From Acidobacteriota bacterium (GTDB taxonomy: Bacteria > Acidobacteriota > UBA4820 > DSQY01), in assembly GCA_021778515.1 (NCBI GenBank), contig JAJYCJ010000001.1, positions 68,396 through 113,729 of the forward strand: DNA of 45,334 bases, given 5' to 3'. Positions 9,001-17,417 of the stretch are shown piece after piece. The notes below the pieces were generated by a model. The model had not been told where the DNA came from. It did no database searches and was given only the letters and a program-made list of their open reading frames with translations. The position numbers were made by a program, and so were the translations under genes. Numbering within the stretch: position 1 is the stretch's first letter; each line of letters starts with the position of its first letter.

Positions 9001-9093
9001 GCCAGGGAAGCACGCCGCCAACGGCCACCGACGGTCGGTCACGACCGTGGACACCTGCCACCCCGACTCTCCTGCTCCCTGTTTCTCTGTCTC
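8983..9093. repeat. Imperfect inverted repeat spanning the mazG stop codon
   Basis: Arms 8983-9001 (GAGACAGCGAAACAGTGAG) and 9075-9093 (reverse complement GAGACAGAGAAACAGGGAG) match at 17 of 19 positions. The 73-nt spacer contains a smaller stem (ACGGTC at 9031-9036 with GACCGT at 9043-9048). The left arm encodes the end of MazG. There is no T-tract, so this is not a standard terminator. Confidence 0.6.
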
Positions 9094-9141
9094 CTTCCCC
9101 TGGGCGGAAACCGTGATGAACGACGCCCCATCGAGTCGCCC

Positions 9142-10431
9142 ATGAAGTATCTCATCAAGACCTGGGGCTGCCAGATGAACGCCCTGGACAGCGACAAGAT
9201 GGCGGGACTCCTCCAGGGGATGGGCTACCTGCCCACGGAGGAGGAACGGGAAGCTGACGTGATTCTGCTCAACACCTGCTCCGTCCGCGAGGGCCCCGAG
9301 AACAAGGTCTTCACCGAGCTGGGGCGGCTCCACCCCCTCAAGCGGAGCAAGCCGCTCATCCTGGGCCTGGTGGGCTGCGTCGCCCAGCAGGAGAAGGAGC
9401 AGGTCTTCAAACGCGCCCCTTACGTCGACCTCGTGATGGGCCCGCGCGGCGTACGGCACCTGCCCGAGCTCCTCGCCCAGGCCCGGAACCAGCGGGCCAT
9501 CGACACCCAGTTTCACGACGATTCGATCCTCTTCCCCGACCAGGCCATCGCGCGCACCAATCCGACCAAGGCCTACATCACGGTCATGGAGGGCTGCAAC
9601 AAGCGCTGCACCTTCTGCATCGTGCCATCAACCCGCGGCCGGGAGGTCTACCGGCCCATGAAAGACATCGTGGAGGAGGCCCTCAGGGCCGTGGACGAGG
9701 GCTACAAGGAGGTGGAGCTGCTGGGCCAGAACGTGAACTGCTGGAGGGAGGGCGACCGGGGCTTCGCTGACCTTCTGGCCGCCGTGAGCGACATTGCAGG
9801 CATCCGGCGCCTGCGCTTCACCACCAGCCACCCGCGCCACTTTCCGCTCTGTGCCGCGGACCTCATGGCCGAGCGCGAGAATCTCTGCCCCTACCTCCAC
9901 CTGCCCGTCCAGGCCGGCTCGGACCGGGTCCTGAAGCTCATGCGCCGCCAGTACGACAAGGCCTGGTACCTGGAACTGGTCCAGCAGATCCGGGAGAGAA
10001 TCCCCCACATCGCCCTCTCCACCGACGTCATCGTGGGGTTCCCCTCGGAGACCGAGGAGGATTTCCAGCACACCCTCGATGTGGTCCGCCGGGTCGAGTA
10101 CGACACCCTCTTTTCCTTCCGGTACTCGCCAAGGCCCGATACCCCGGCCGCCGCGATGGAGCCCGTCGCCGACGCCGTGGCCCGCGAGCGCCACCAGCGC
10201 CTGCTGGACCTTCAACTGGAGATCCAGATTCGGCGCTTCGCGGCCGTCGAAGGCCGCGTGGTCGAGGTGCTGGTGGAGGGCGAGAGCAAGAAGGGGGGCC
10301 AGGCCATGGGCCGCACGCGGGACAACAAGGTCATCAATTTCGCCGCCGACCGGCCCGTCGCCGTGAACACTCTCGTCGACGTCAGGGTCACACATTCCGC
10401 CGTCAACAGCCTAGTGGGCGAGCTCGCCTGA
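9142..10431 (+). CDS. miaB: tRNA-2-methylthio-N6-dimethylallyladenosine synthase MiaB
   Basis: A 429-residue radical-SAM methylthiotransferase. The N-terminal UPF0004 domain has its three cluster cysteines (Cys10 in TWGCQMN, Cys46 in NTCSVRE, Cys79 in VGCVAQ). The radical SAM motif is EGCNKRCTFC (Cys152, 156, 159), followed by the typical IVPSTRGRE, and a C-terminal TRAM-like domain ends the protein. The motifs fit MiaB better than MtaB or RimO. The enzyme adds a methylthio group to i6A37 of tRNAs reading UNN codons. The ribosome site before the ATG is weak and a 141-nt gap containing repeat DNA separates it from mazG, so whether it belongs to the mutL operon is uncertain. Confidence 0.95.
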   Translation: MKYLIKTWGCQMNALDSDKMAGLLQGMGYLPTEEEREADVILLNTCSVREGPENKVFTELGRLHPLKRSKPLILGLVGCVAQQEKEQVFKRAPYVDLVMGPRGVRHLPELLAQARNQRAIDTQFHDDSILFPDQAIARTNPTKAYITVMEGCNKRCTFCIVPSTRGREVYRPMKDIVEEALRAVDEGYKEVELLGQNVNCWREGDRGFADLLAAVSDIAGIRRLRFTTSHPRHFPLCAADLMAERENLCPYLHLPVQAGSDRVLKLMRRQYDKAWYLELVQQIRERIPHIALSTDVIVGFPSETEEDFQHTLDVVRRVEYDTLFSFRYSPRPDTPAAAMEPVADAVARERHQRLLDLQLEIQIRRFAAVEGRVVEVLVEGESKKGGQAMGRTRDNKVINFAADRPVAVNTLVDVRVTHSAVNSLVGELA

Positions 10432-10469
10432 AGCTCCCGGCCGCAACCGGACCCCGCCCGGAGAGCGGC

Positions 10470-10655
10470 TCACCCCTCGGTCTCTTCCAGGCTCCCCGCG
10501 CTGGGCAGGAGGATGGGGATGCCGTCCTCGATGGGGTAGACCCGGCCGCAGCCGGTGCAGCGAAGCTCCTCCTTGCCCTCCCGCTCGCGGGAGGTCAGGG
10601 GCTCCCTGCAGACCGGACAGGCCAGGATTTCGAGGAACTCGGGATCGATGGGCAT
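10470..10655 (-). CDS. Trm112-like zinc-ribbon protein
   Basis: A 61-residue protein of the Trm112/UPF0434 (YcaR) family. It starts IDPEFLEILACPVCREPL and continues to ELRCTGCGRVYPIEDGIPILL. Two CxxC pairs (CPVC and CTGC) form one zinc-binding site. The ATG follows GGGAGGGAGG. Eukaryotic Trm112 activates several methyltransferases; bacterial homologues are poorly understood and often lie near lipid A or nucleotide-sugar genes, which is not the case here. It converges on miaB, leaving 38 nt between the stops. Confidence 0.85.
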   Translation of the reverse strand: MPIDPEFLEILACPVCREPLTSREREGKEELRCTGCGRVYPIEDGIPILLPSAGSLEETEG

Positions 10656-10724
10656 GGTCGCGCCTCCCTCCCTATCGTACCGGAACCGCCCGGGGCGCGG
10701 AAGGCCCCGACGGGCCGCGTCTCC

Positions 10725-10754
10725 TTGGCCGGGTTGGGGATTCTGGACTATAAT
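10725..10754 (+). promoter_or_regulatory. Sigma70-type promoter for the PATAN-RNase J pair
   Basis: TTGGCC (10725-10730), an 18-nt spacer, and a perfect TATAAT (10749-10754). It lies 26 nt before the ATG at 10781, in the divergent gap after the Trm112-like gene. Confidence 0.6.
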
Positions 10755-10780
10755 GCGGGCTTATCCCGGAAGGGAGGAGG

Positions 10781-11545
10781 ATGCCCGAGTACATTTTCAG
10801 GGGAGCTCTCGCGGAGAACCCCCTGCCTGAGATCCTTCAGAAAATCTATTACTACAAGGTTCCAGGTGTCCTCACCGCGTCGCGGCCGAGCGGGCAGAAG
10901 CAGATCTTCATCACCGGAGGCGAGGTGATCTTTGCCGCATCCACCTTTCCCATGGACCGCCTGGGCGAGTTCCTCCTGGCGAGGCAAGAGATCACGCGCG
11001 AGCAATACGAGCGCTCCGTGCTCGTGATGAGCGAGAGCGGCAAGCGGCAGGGCGCCGCCCTGGTGGCGATCGGCGCCCTCTCCCCCCAGCAGCTCCTGAG
11101 CGCCGTCAAGGACCAGGTGATGGCCATCCTCTGGTCCCTCTTCAACTGGGACGATGGCGAGGTCACCTTCAAGGTGGGCAAGTTCAAGGACGACGAGATC
11201 ATCAAGTTGAAGGTGGACACGCGCTACGCCATCCTGCACGGCATCAAGGGCATCGAGGACCCGAGGCGGGTGGTCCGGTGGCTGGGCCGCAAGGAGGACG
11301 TCTTCGAGCCCGCCGAGAACTCCCTCGCTCTCCTGCCCTCGCTCCCCCTGGCGCTGGAGGACAAACAGGTCTTCCGACTGGTGGACGGCATCCGGACCTT
11401 CCTGGATGTGCTGAAGGCCTCCAGCTTCGATTCCACCGCCACCGCCAAAATCCTCTACGCGCTGTACATCCTCGGCCTCATCAAGCGGAAGAACACGGCG
11501 ATCCGAATCGTCGCGGCTCCGGAGGGGGGCGGCGGAAAATGCTGA
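10781..11545 (+). CDS. PATAN (DUF4388) domain protein
   Basis: A 254-residue protein. The N-terminal ~100 residues (YIFRGALAENPLPEILQKIY, GVLTASRPSGQKQIFITGGEVIFAAS) match the DUF4388/PATAN fold, in which a glycine-rich strand and the 'F.G.I.FA' segment are typical. A helical middle follows (LGEFLLARQEITREQYERSV, then ALVAIGALSPQQLLSAVKDQ). The C-terminus (YALYILGLIKRKN) resembles the winged-helix-like ends of other PATAN proteins. PATAN domains are linked to signalling and gliding regulation in several phyla; the biochemical role is unknown. The gene overlaps the RNase J start by 7 nt and has a TATAAT promoter, so both are likely co-expressed. There is no transmembrane segment. Confidence 0.8.
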   Translation: MPEYIFRGALAENPLPEILQKIYYYKVPGVLTASRPSGQKQIFITGGEVIFAASTFPMDRLGEFLLARQEITREQYERSVLVMSESGKRQGAALVAIGALSPQQLLSAVKDQVMAILWSLFNWDDGEVTFKVGKFKDDEIIKLKVDTRYAILHGIKGIEDPRRVVRWLGRKEDVFEPAENSLALLPSLPLALEDKQVFRLVDGIRTFLDVLKASSFDSTATAKILYALYILGLIKRKNTAIRIVAAPEGGGGKC

Positions 11546-13185
11546 AGATCGCCTTCCTGGGAGGACTCGGGGATTTCGGCAAGAACATGACCGTCTTCGA
11601 TCAGGACGGCCGGCTGCTGGTGGTGGACTGCGGCAGCATGTTCCCGGAGGCGGATTTCCCGGGCATCGACCTGGTCTTTCCCGACTTCACCTACCTCCAG
11701 GACAAGGCCGACCGCTTCGAGGGGCTGGTCCTGACCCACGGCCACGAGGACCACCTGGGAGCGGCCCCCTTCCTCTTGCGCCAGTTTCCCATGCCCGTTT
11801 ACGGGGGACCGGTGACCCTGGGCATCCTCGCGCGCAAGCTGGAAGAGCTTGAGGTCACGGCGCCCGTACGGGTGGCCCTCCAGGCTGGAGTGCGCTACGA
11901 CCTCGGCCCCTTCGCCCTCGAAGCCATCCCCGTGACTCACTCCATCCCGGACGCGTTCTCCCTGCTGATCCGGACGGCCGACGCCACCGTGCTGCACACG
12001 GGGGATTTCAAGCTCGACCAGACCCCCCTGGACGGTCGGCTCACCCACTACCACCGGTTCCAGGAGGCGGGCGCGCGAGGCGTCACAGCCCTCCTGATCG
12101 ACAGCACCAACGTGGAGGTGGAGGGCATGGTGGGCTCGGAGGTGCGGGTCCGCGGCACCCTGGAGCGCTACATCGCCTCCCAGAAGGGCAAGCTCTTCAT
12201 CACGCTCTTCTCCTCCAACCTCATGCGGGTGCAGAGCATCCTCGACCTCGCCGCGGCCCACGGCAAGAGGGTGGCCCTCTTCGGCCGCTCCCTCGTGCAG
12301 AACGTGAAGGTTGGCCAGGAGACGGGGTACCTCCGGATGCCCCCCGGCGTCGAGGTGGGCATTGAGGAGGTGCCGGACCTGCCCAGGAGCGAGGTGATCG
12401 TCATCGCCTCGGGGAGCCAGGCCGAACCCTTCGCGGCGCTCAACCGGCTCGTCTTCGACGAGTCCCGGCACCTCTACGTGGAGGAGGGCGACCTGCTCAT
12501 CTTCTCGGCCCGGATCATCCCGGGCAACGAGAAGCGGGTGGCGCGGGTCATCAACCAGGTCTATCGAAACGGCGGCCAGGCCGTGACGCCGCGTGAGGAC
12601 CGAGTTCACGTGTCGGGCCACGCGGCGCAGGAGGAGATCAAGCTGCTCGCCTCATGGGTGCGGCCGCGCTACTACGTCCCCATCCACGGCGAATACCGCC
12701 AGTTGAAGGGAAACGCCGCCCTGGCCAAGGAGATGGGCTATCCCGACGAAGACACCCTGATCTGCGACACGGGCCACTGCCTGCAGTTCGAAGCGGGAGA
12801 GCTGGTGGGCCGGGAGGAGGTGCCCACCGGGAGCCAGCTCATCGACGGGGATACCTCGGACGCCGTGGACCGGGTCGTCGTGAGGGATCGCCGCCACCTG
12901 TCCCAGGACGGCGTCGTGGTTCCCATCGTGGTCATCAACCGCCAGACGGGCCGGATGGAATCGGCCCCCGAGATCATCAGCCGCGGTTACCCCTACCTCG
13001 AGGGGGCCAACGGGACCGTCGAGGAGGTGCGGGCGGACCTAGTGGCCATGGTGCGGAGCCTGCCCCAGGAGGAGATCCGAGACGACTCCATCGTGAAGGC
13101 CAAGGTGAAGAGCACCGTCAAGAAAACGCTGAAACGCAATGACGCCAAGATCCCCCTCATCATCCCGGTGGTGATGGAAATATAA
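11539..13185 (+). CDS. rnj: Ribonuclease J
   Basis: The product has 548 residues from the ATG at 11539, which overlaps the PATAN stop. The frame is open upstream, but family similarity begins at MLKIAFLGGLGDFGKNM. The beta-CASP metallo-beta-lactamase signature is present: HGHEDHLGA (His67, His69, Asp71, His72), 'VTHSIPDAFSLLIRT', 'HTGDFKLD', then SGHAAQEEIKLL and PIHGEYRQL. The C-terminal ~110 residues form the usual dimerisation/RNA-binding extension. RNase J is a 5'-to-3' exonuclease and endonuclease central to mRNA decay and rRNA maturation. At 548 residues it is close to the typical family length. Expression is probably coupled to the PATAN protein. Confidence 0.96.
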   Translation: MLKIAFLGGLGDFGKNMTVFDQDGRLLVVDCGSMFPEADFPGIDLVFPDFTYLQDKADRFEGLVLTHGHEDHLGAAPFLLRQFPMPVYGGPVTLGILARKLEELEVTAPVRVALQAGVRYDLGPFALEAIPVTHSIPDAFSLLIRTADATVLHTGDFKLDQTPLDGRLTHYHRFQEAGARGVTALLIDSTNVEVEGMVGSEVRVRGTLERYIASQKGKLFITLFSSNLMRVQSILDLAAAHGKRVALFGRSLVQNVKVGQETGYLRMPPGVEVGIEEVPDLPRSEVIVIASGSQAEPFAALNRLVFDESRHLYVEEGDLLIFSARIIPGNEKRVARVINQVYRNGGQAVTPREDRVHVSGHAAQEEIKLLASWVRPRYYVPIHGEYRQLKGNAALAKEMGYPDEDTLICDTGHCLQFEAGELVGREEVPTGSQLIDGDTSDAVDRVVVRDRRHLSQDGVVVPIVVINRQTGRMESAPEIISRGYPYLEGANGTVEEVRADLVAMVRSLPQEEIRDDSIVKAKVKSTVKKTLKRNDAKIPLIIPVVMEI

Positions 13186-13221
13186 GGGCAGGAGACTCGG
13201 CCCGCCCCGGAAAGAGGCCGG

Positions 13222-14508
13222 ATGAACCTGGATCAATTTCTCAGGGGGGCAGCACCCGGCAGCGCGGCCCACACGCTCAGGGCCCTGCGCCACCGCAATT
13301 TCCGCCTCTTCTTCTTCGGCCAGCTCGTCTCCCTCATCGGAACCTGGATGCAGAGCCTCGCCCAGGGGTGGCTCGTCTGGCGGCTCAGCCACTCGGCCTG
13401 GCTGCTGGGCCTCGTGGGATTCTGCCAGATGGCGCCGGTGCTCTTCCTCGGGCTCCTGGGCGGCATCCTGGCGGACCGTTTCGACCGGCACAGGATGGTC
13501 ATCGCCACGCAGAGCGCCGCCCTCGTGCAGTCCGTCCTCCTGGCGGCGCTCACCCTGACCGGCGCGATCACCGTCTGGCAGATCATGGCCCTGGCCCTCC
13601 TGCTGGGCGTCGTCAACGCCTTCGACATGCCGATCCGGCAGGCCTTCCTCGTCCAGATGGTGGGACGGGAGGACCTGGGCAACGCCATCGCGCTCAACTC
13701 CTCCATCTTCAACGGGGCAAGGATCATCGGCCCGGCCGTGGCGGGATTGGTGGTGGCCCGATGGGGCGAGGGCATGTGCTTCAGCCTCAACGCCATCTCC
13801 TTCCTCGCGGTCCTCGCCAGCCTGATCGCCATGCGTCTAGACAAGCGCCCCCTCCCCCGGCCCGAGGGCAACACCGGCCAGAGGCTCGCGGAGGGGTTCT
13901 CCTACGCCTGGCGCACGCCCCACGTCCGGGTCCTCCTCTCCCTGATGATGGTGACGAGCCTCTTCGCCTTCCCCTTCACCTCGTTTTTGCCGGCCCTGGT
14001 GGGCGGCGTGCTCCACCAGGGCGCCGGTGGACTCGGCACCCTGATGACCTGCTCGGGCATCGGCGCGCTCCTGGGCGCCCTCGCCGTGGCCCGCCGGGAG
14101 GGCATCCGGGGGATGGGCCGGTTGGTGGGCACGACGGGCGCCGGGTTCGGCCTGTTCCTGATGGCCTTCGGCCTCTCCAGAAGCTTCTGGCTCTCCTGCG
14201 CGCTGATCCTGGCGGTCGGCTTCTGCATGATGATCCAGATGGCCTCCACCAACACGCTCCTCCAGAGCTTGGTCCCGGAGGAGCTCCGGGGCCGGCTCAT
14301 GAGCCTCTACACGGTGACCTTCGTCGGGGTGGCCCCCATCGGGAGCCTGCTGCTGGGCTGGCTGGCCCATTACCTGAAGATCCAGTGGGTGTTGGTGGGC
14401 GGAGGCGCCATCACGGCGGCGGCGGGAGTGGTTTTTATCTTCCTCGTCCCGAAAATCCGACCCTCCGTACTGCCCCTCCTGGCCGAGGGGACCGGGGAGT
14501 TCACCTAG
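13222..14508 (+). CDS. MFS exporter (EntS-like)
   Basis: A 428-residue polytopic protein. The N-terminal half shows LRHRNFRLFFFGQLVSLIGTWMQ, typical of the MFS_3/enterobactin-exporter-like branch, and GILADRFDRHRMV matches the conserved loop 2-3 motif A (G-x-x-x-D-R-x-x-R). About ten to twelve hydrophobic segments can be counted. The substrate is unknown; relatives export siderophores or drugs, but no siderophore genes lie nearby. It starts 36 nt after RNase J and may be read through from that promoter. Its TAG stop (14506-14508) lies inside the terminal repeat of the palindromic element that follows. Confidence 0.88.
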   Translation: MNLDQFLRGAAPGSAAHTLRALRHRNFRLFFFGQLVSLIGTWMQSLAQGWLVWRLSHSAWLLGLVGFCQMAPVLFLGLLGGILADRFDRHRMVIATQSAALVQSVLLAALTLTGAITVWQIMALALLLGVVNAFDMPIRQAFLVQMVGREDLGNAIALNSSIFNGARIIGPAVAGLVVARWGEGMCFSLNAISFLAVLASLIAMRLDKRPLPRPEGNTGQRLAEGFSYAWRTPHVRVLLSLMMVTSLFAFPFTSFLPALVGGVLHQGAGGLGTLMTCSGIGALLGALAVARREGIRGMGRLVGTTGAGFGLFLMAFGLSRSFWLSCALILAVGFCMMIQMASTNTLLQSLVPEELRGRLMSLYTVTFVGVAPIGSLLLGWLAHYLKIQWVLVGGGAITAAAGVVFIFLVPKIRPSVLPLLAEGTGEFT

Positions 14509-14701
14509 TGTGCTGTCCCAGTGATAGGTTCACCATGGAAGCAGGTGACAGACAGCACACGGAAGGGTGCGGGGAGGAAGCCTCCCCCCTCTTTCGGGGT
14601 AACAGCCCGCCGCAGGCGGGCTCCCTAGGGGCGGAGCCCCTTGGGAAGTGTTGTGCCCCGGGACAAGCCATTGTAAACAAATGACGGGGACACAACACTA
14701 G
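14505..14701. repeat. Composite palindromic (BIME/MITE-like) element, copy 1
   Basis: A 197-nt element filling the gap between the MFS and transglutaminase genes. The ends are inverted repeats: CTAGTGTGCTGTCCC at the left, and CTAGTGTTGTGTCCCC as the reverse complement of the right. Each end is a hairpin in its own right (left 14509-14559; right AGTGTTGTG at about 14647-14655 with CACAACACT at 14691-14699). Their loops are related in inverted orientation, both carrying a GTTnACnATGG-like core. Between them are GC stems: GCCCGCC-GCA-GGCGGGC, and GGGGC/GCCCC around CGGA. The right two-thirds matches copy 2 at 29360-29503. No transposase is encoded. Confidence 0.8.
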
Positions 14702-14720
14702 AAGGGAGATGGATCACATC

Positions 14721-15419
14721 ATGTCGGACGCCGCCCTCACATCGCATTCGGATCTCGCCGCCTACCTCCAGCCCTCGCCCGGCGTGGACTCGGACTCGGA
14801 GCGCGTGCTCGAACTCGCCGGAAGGCTGACTCGGGGGTCGCAGAACCCGGCCGAGACGGCGACGCGGCTCTTCGCCTACGTCCGGGACACGATCCGCTAC
14901 GTGCCCTACGCGCCGTTCGACTCGCTTCCGGCCTACACGGGCCAGGCCACCCTCGAACGCGGCTACGGCTTCTGCACCCAGAAGTCCGCCCTCCTCATCG
15001 CGCTGTCCCGCGCCGCGGGCATTCCCGCACGCTTCCACTACGCGGACCTCGTGAACCACAGCCTTCCCGAAAGGCTCGAGTGGGTCCTGGGATGCAACCG
15101 CATGGTCTACCACACGTACGTCGAGTTTCTTCTGGAGGGGCGCTGGATCAAGGCCACGCCCTCCTTCGAGAGGCAGCTGTGCGAGAAGATGGGGTGGCGC
15201 CTGGTGGAGTTCGACGGCACCTCGGACGCCATCCTCCACCGGACCGACCTCTCCGGGCGACTGCACGTGGAGTACGCCGCCGACAGGGGCACCGACGCGG
15301 GGGTTCCCCTATCCCTCATGCTCGATGCCTGGATGCGGGAGTACGGACCGGAGACCCTGGGCCGCTGGCAGCAGGCCGTGGCGGGGAAGGGATTCTGGGG
15401 CAACGGCAGCCGCGGGTGA
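14721..15419 (+). CDS. Transglutaminase-like cysteine peptidase-fold protein
   Basis: The product has 232 residues from the ATG at 14721. An in-frame ATG at 14709 abuts the GGGAG ribosome site and is less likely. The transglutaminase-like core is visible: 'ATRLFAYVRDTIRYVPYAPF', the catalytic cysteine in GYGFCTQKSALLIALSRAAGIPAR split across residues ~80-105, then 'MVYHTYVEFLLEGRWIKATPSFE' with the catalytic histidine. Such proteins can be peptidases, amidases or inactive. There is no signal peptide, so it is probably cytosolic. The translation start lies 20 nt past the repeat element, and transcription may begin within or before that element. Confidence 0.82.
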   Translation: MSDAALTSHSDLAAYLQPSPGVDSDSERVLELAGRLTRGSQNPAETATRLFAYVRDTIRYVPYAPFDSLPAYTGQATLERGYGFCTQKSALLIALSRAAGIPARFHYADLVNHSLPERLEWVLGCNRMVYHTYVEFLLEGRWIKATPSFERQLCEKMGWRLVEFDGTSDAILHRTDLSGRLHVEYAADRGTDAGVPLSLMLDAWMREYGPETLGRWQQAVAGKGFWGNGSRG

Positions 15420-15582
15420 GGCTTGGGAGCGGAGGTGGGCGCAGGCGAAGGGGGGGGTAGAGCCCAGAGACGAGGAAAGCGGAGAGCCAAGAACGGGAAG
15501 CACGGGGGGGTGGGTTTCCGCTTTCCTGACCGTTCTCCATCCCTTCGTGCCTCTGCGGTAATTCCTTCTTTTCGAATTTTCC

Positions 15583-17244
15583 CTACTCGCCCTCGTGGGT
15601 CCCGAAGGTCCGCTTGAGTACGGCGATGATCTCCCCCACCGATGCGTGGGCCTTCACGGCTTGGAGGGTGGGCCCCATGAGGTTGGCGCCGCCCTTGGCC
15701 GCGTCGTTCAAACCTCCGAGCGCCCTCGTCACCTCGGCCGCGTCCCGCCTCTCTCGCACCCCCCGCAGCCGGCTGACCTGCTGGCGTTCCAGTTCGGGAT
15801 CCACGTGGAGCACGGGGGGATGGACGCCGTCGCCCTCCGCGAACCGGTTCACACCGACCACCACCCGCTCGCCTTTTTCCACCGTCTGTTGGAAGCGGTA
15901 GGCCGCCTCCTGGATTTCGGACTGAATGTAGCCGGCCTCGATGGCCTTCACCATGCCGCCGCGCTTCTCCACCTCGGCCATGATCTCCAGCGCCTTGGCC
16001 TCCAGGGCGTCGGTCAGGGCCTCGATGACGTAGGAGCCGCCGAGGGGGTCGATGCTGTCCGCGACGCCGCTCTCGTGCCCCAGGACCTGCTGCGTCCTCA
16101 GCGCGAGGGTGGCGGCCTCGGTGGTGGGCAGGCCCAGGGCCTCGTCGAAGCTGTTGGTGTGAAGGGACTGGGTGCCGCCCATGACCGCGGCCAGGGCCTC
16201 CACGGTCGTGCGCACGACGTTCACGAGGGGCTGCTGCGCGGTCAGGGTGGATCCGGCCGTCTGGGTGTGGAAGCGGAGCATGCAGGCCCGGGGGTTGGTG
16301 GCTCCGAAGCGGTCGCGCATGAGGCGCCCCCAGAGCCTGCGGGCCGCGCGGTACTTGGCCACCTCCTCCAGAAAATGGCTGTGGGCGTTGAAGAAGAAGG
16401 AGAGGCGCTCGCCGAAGGCGTTCACCTCCAGCCCCTTGTCCACGGCCGCCTGAACGTAGGCCAGGCCGTCCAGGAGGGTGAAGGCGATCTCCTGCGCCGC
16501 CGTGCTACCCGCCTCGCGAATGTGGTAGCCCGAGATAGAGATGGTGTTAAAGCGCGGCAGGGCCTGGGTGGCGTACTCGAAGATGTCGGTGACGATGCGA
16601 AGCGACGGGCGCGGAGGGAAGATGTAGGTGCCCCTCGCGATGTACTCCTTGAGGATGTCATTCTGGATGGTGCCCGTCAGCGCTTCGGGCGCCACCCCCT
16701 GCCGCTCACCGACGGCCATGTAGAGGGCCAGCAGGATGAAACCGGTGGCGTTGATGGTCATGGAGGTGGAGACCTTGTCCAATGGGATGCCCGCCAGGAG
16801 GGTCTCCATGTCATCGAGCGTGTCGATGGCGACCCCCACCTTTCCGACTTCGCCCTCGGCCAGGGGGTCGTCGCTGTCGAGCCCCATCTGCGTCGGCAGG
16901 TCGAAGGCCACGGAGAGGCCCGTCTGTCCCTGCTCCAGGAGATAGCGGTATCGGCGGTTGGACTCCTCGGCGGTCCCGAACCCCGCGTACTGCCTCATGG
17001 TCCAGAGGCGCCCCCTGTACATGGTGGGCTGAATGCCGCGCGTGAAGGGCGCCTCCCCGGGGACACCCAGCTTCCCGGCGTAGCTCCAGCCCTCCAAGTC
17101 GAGGGGGGTGGAGAGGGGCGCCAGCGGGATGCCCGAATCCGTCTCCACCGATCTTCGGCCGCCCTTGGCGAACTGTTGATCGAGATTCCGCCGGTAGCGA
17201 TCGAGAAGTGCCACCAGATCGTCCTTCTGAGTCTCCTCGGGCAT
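15583..17244 (-). CDS. Methylmalonyl-CoA mutase large subunit (catalytic domain only)
   Basis: The product has 553 residues with a good ribosome site (AAGGAG). The (beta/alpha)8 barrel of acyl-CoA mutases is complete: [17 protein letters not shown] (residues 74-90, with the substrate-pocket Tyr86 that favours methylmalonyl- over isobutyryl-CoA), [66 protein letters not shown] and [19 protein letters not shown]. The C-terminal cobalamin-binding domain (DxHxxG) is absent, so a separate small subunit is needed; it is not in this window. The enzyme interconverts methylmalonyl- and succinyl-CoA in propionate metabolism. It stands alone, 173 nt downstream of amgK. Confidence 0.9.
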   Translation of the reverse strand: MPEETQKDDLVALLDRYRRNLDQQFAKGGRRSVETDSGIPLAPLSTPLDLEGWSYAGKLGVPGEAPFTRGIQPTMYRGRLWTMRQYAGFGTAEESNRRYRYLLEQGQTGLSVAFDLPTQMGLDSDDPLAEGEVGKVGVAIDTLDDMETLLAGIPLDKVSTSMTINATGFILLALYMAVGERQGVAPEALTGTIQNDILKEYIARGTYIFPPRPSLRIVTDIFEYATQALPRFNTISISGYHIREAGSTAAQEIAFTLLDGLAYVQAAVDKGLEVNAFGERLSFFFNAHSHFLEEVAKYRAARRLWGRLMRDRFGATNPRACMLRFHTQTAGSTLTAQQPLVNVVRTTVEALAAVMGGTQSLHTNSFDEALGLPTTEAATLALRTQQVLGHESGVADSIDPLGGSYVIEALTDALEAKALEIMAEVEKRGGMVKAIEAGYIQSEIQEAAYRFQQTVEKGERVVVGVNRFAEGDGVHPPVLHVDPELERQQVSRLRGVRERRDAAEVTRALGGLNDAAKGGANLMGPTLQAVKAHASVGEIIAVLKRTFGTHEGE

Positions 17245-17417
17245 GGTTCGCTCTCCTTGCGGATCGGGCTTTCAGCCGGCCCGTCGCGATTAGCGCCCCG
17301 CCGGCGTTCTCCCGGGCCACGGTATCGAGCACCAGCATAGCCTCTCGCCCGGATGGGAACAATCGGCCGGGCCTCCGTCTGCTCGGGACGGGCTCCCGCC
17401 CCGCGGAGGATTTTGGA

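Noticed and set aside
11278-11538. N-terminal extension of the RNase J frame
   Set aside because: It overlaps the PATAN gene in another frame and has no RNase J similarity; the family starts at 11539.
11455-12621. Long antisense open frames opposite real genes (for example opposite RNase J, mutL, thrS, DnaK and malic enzyme)
   Set aside because: They are a by-product of high G+C codon usage, lack ribosome sites and family motifs, and mirror well-supported genes.
15420-15582. Possible repeat or terminator between the transglutaminase and mutase genes
   Set aside because: Purine-rich and pyrimidine-rich halves (GAGGAAAGCGGAGAG and CCTTCGTGCCTCTGCGG) look like a decayed dispersed repeat, but no convincing stem with a T-tract or second copy was found in the window.
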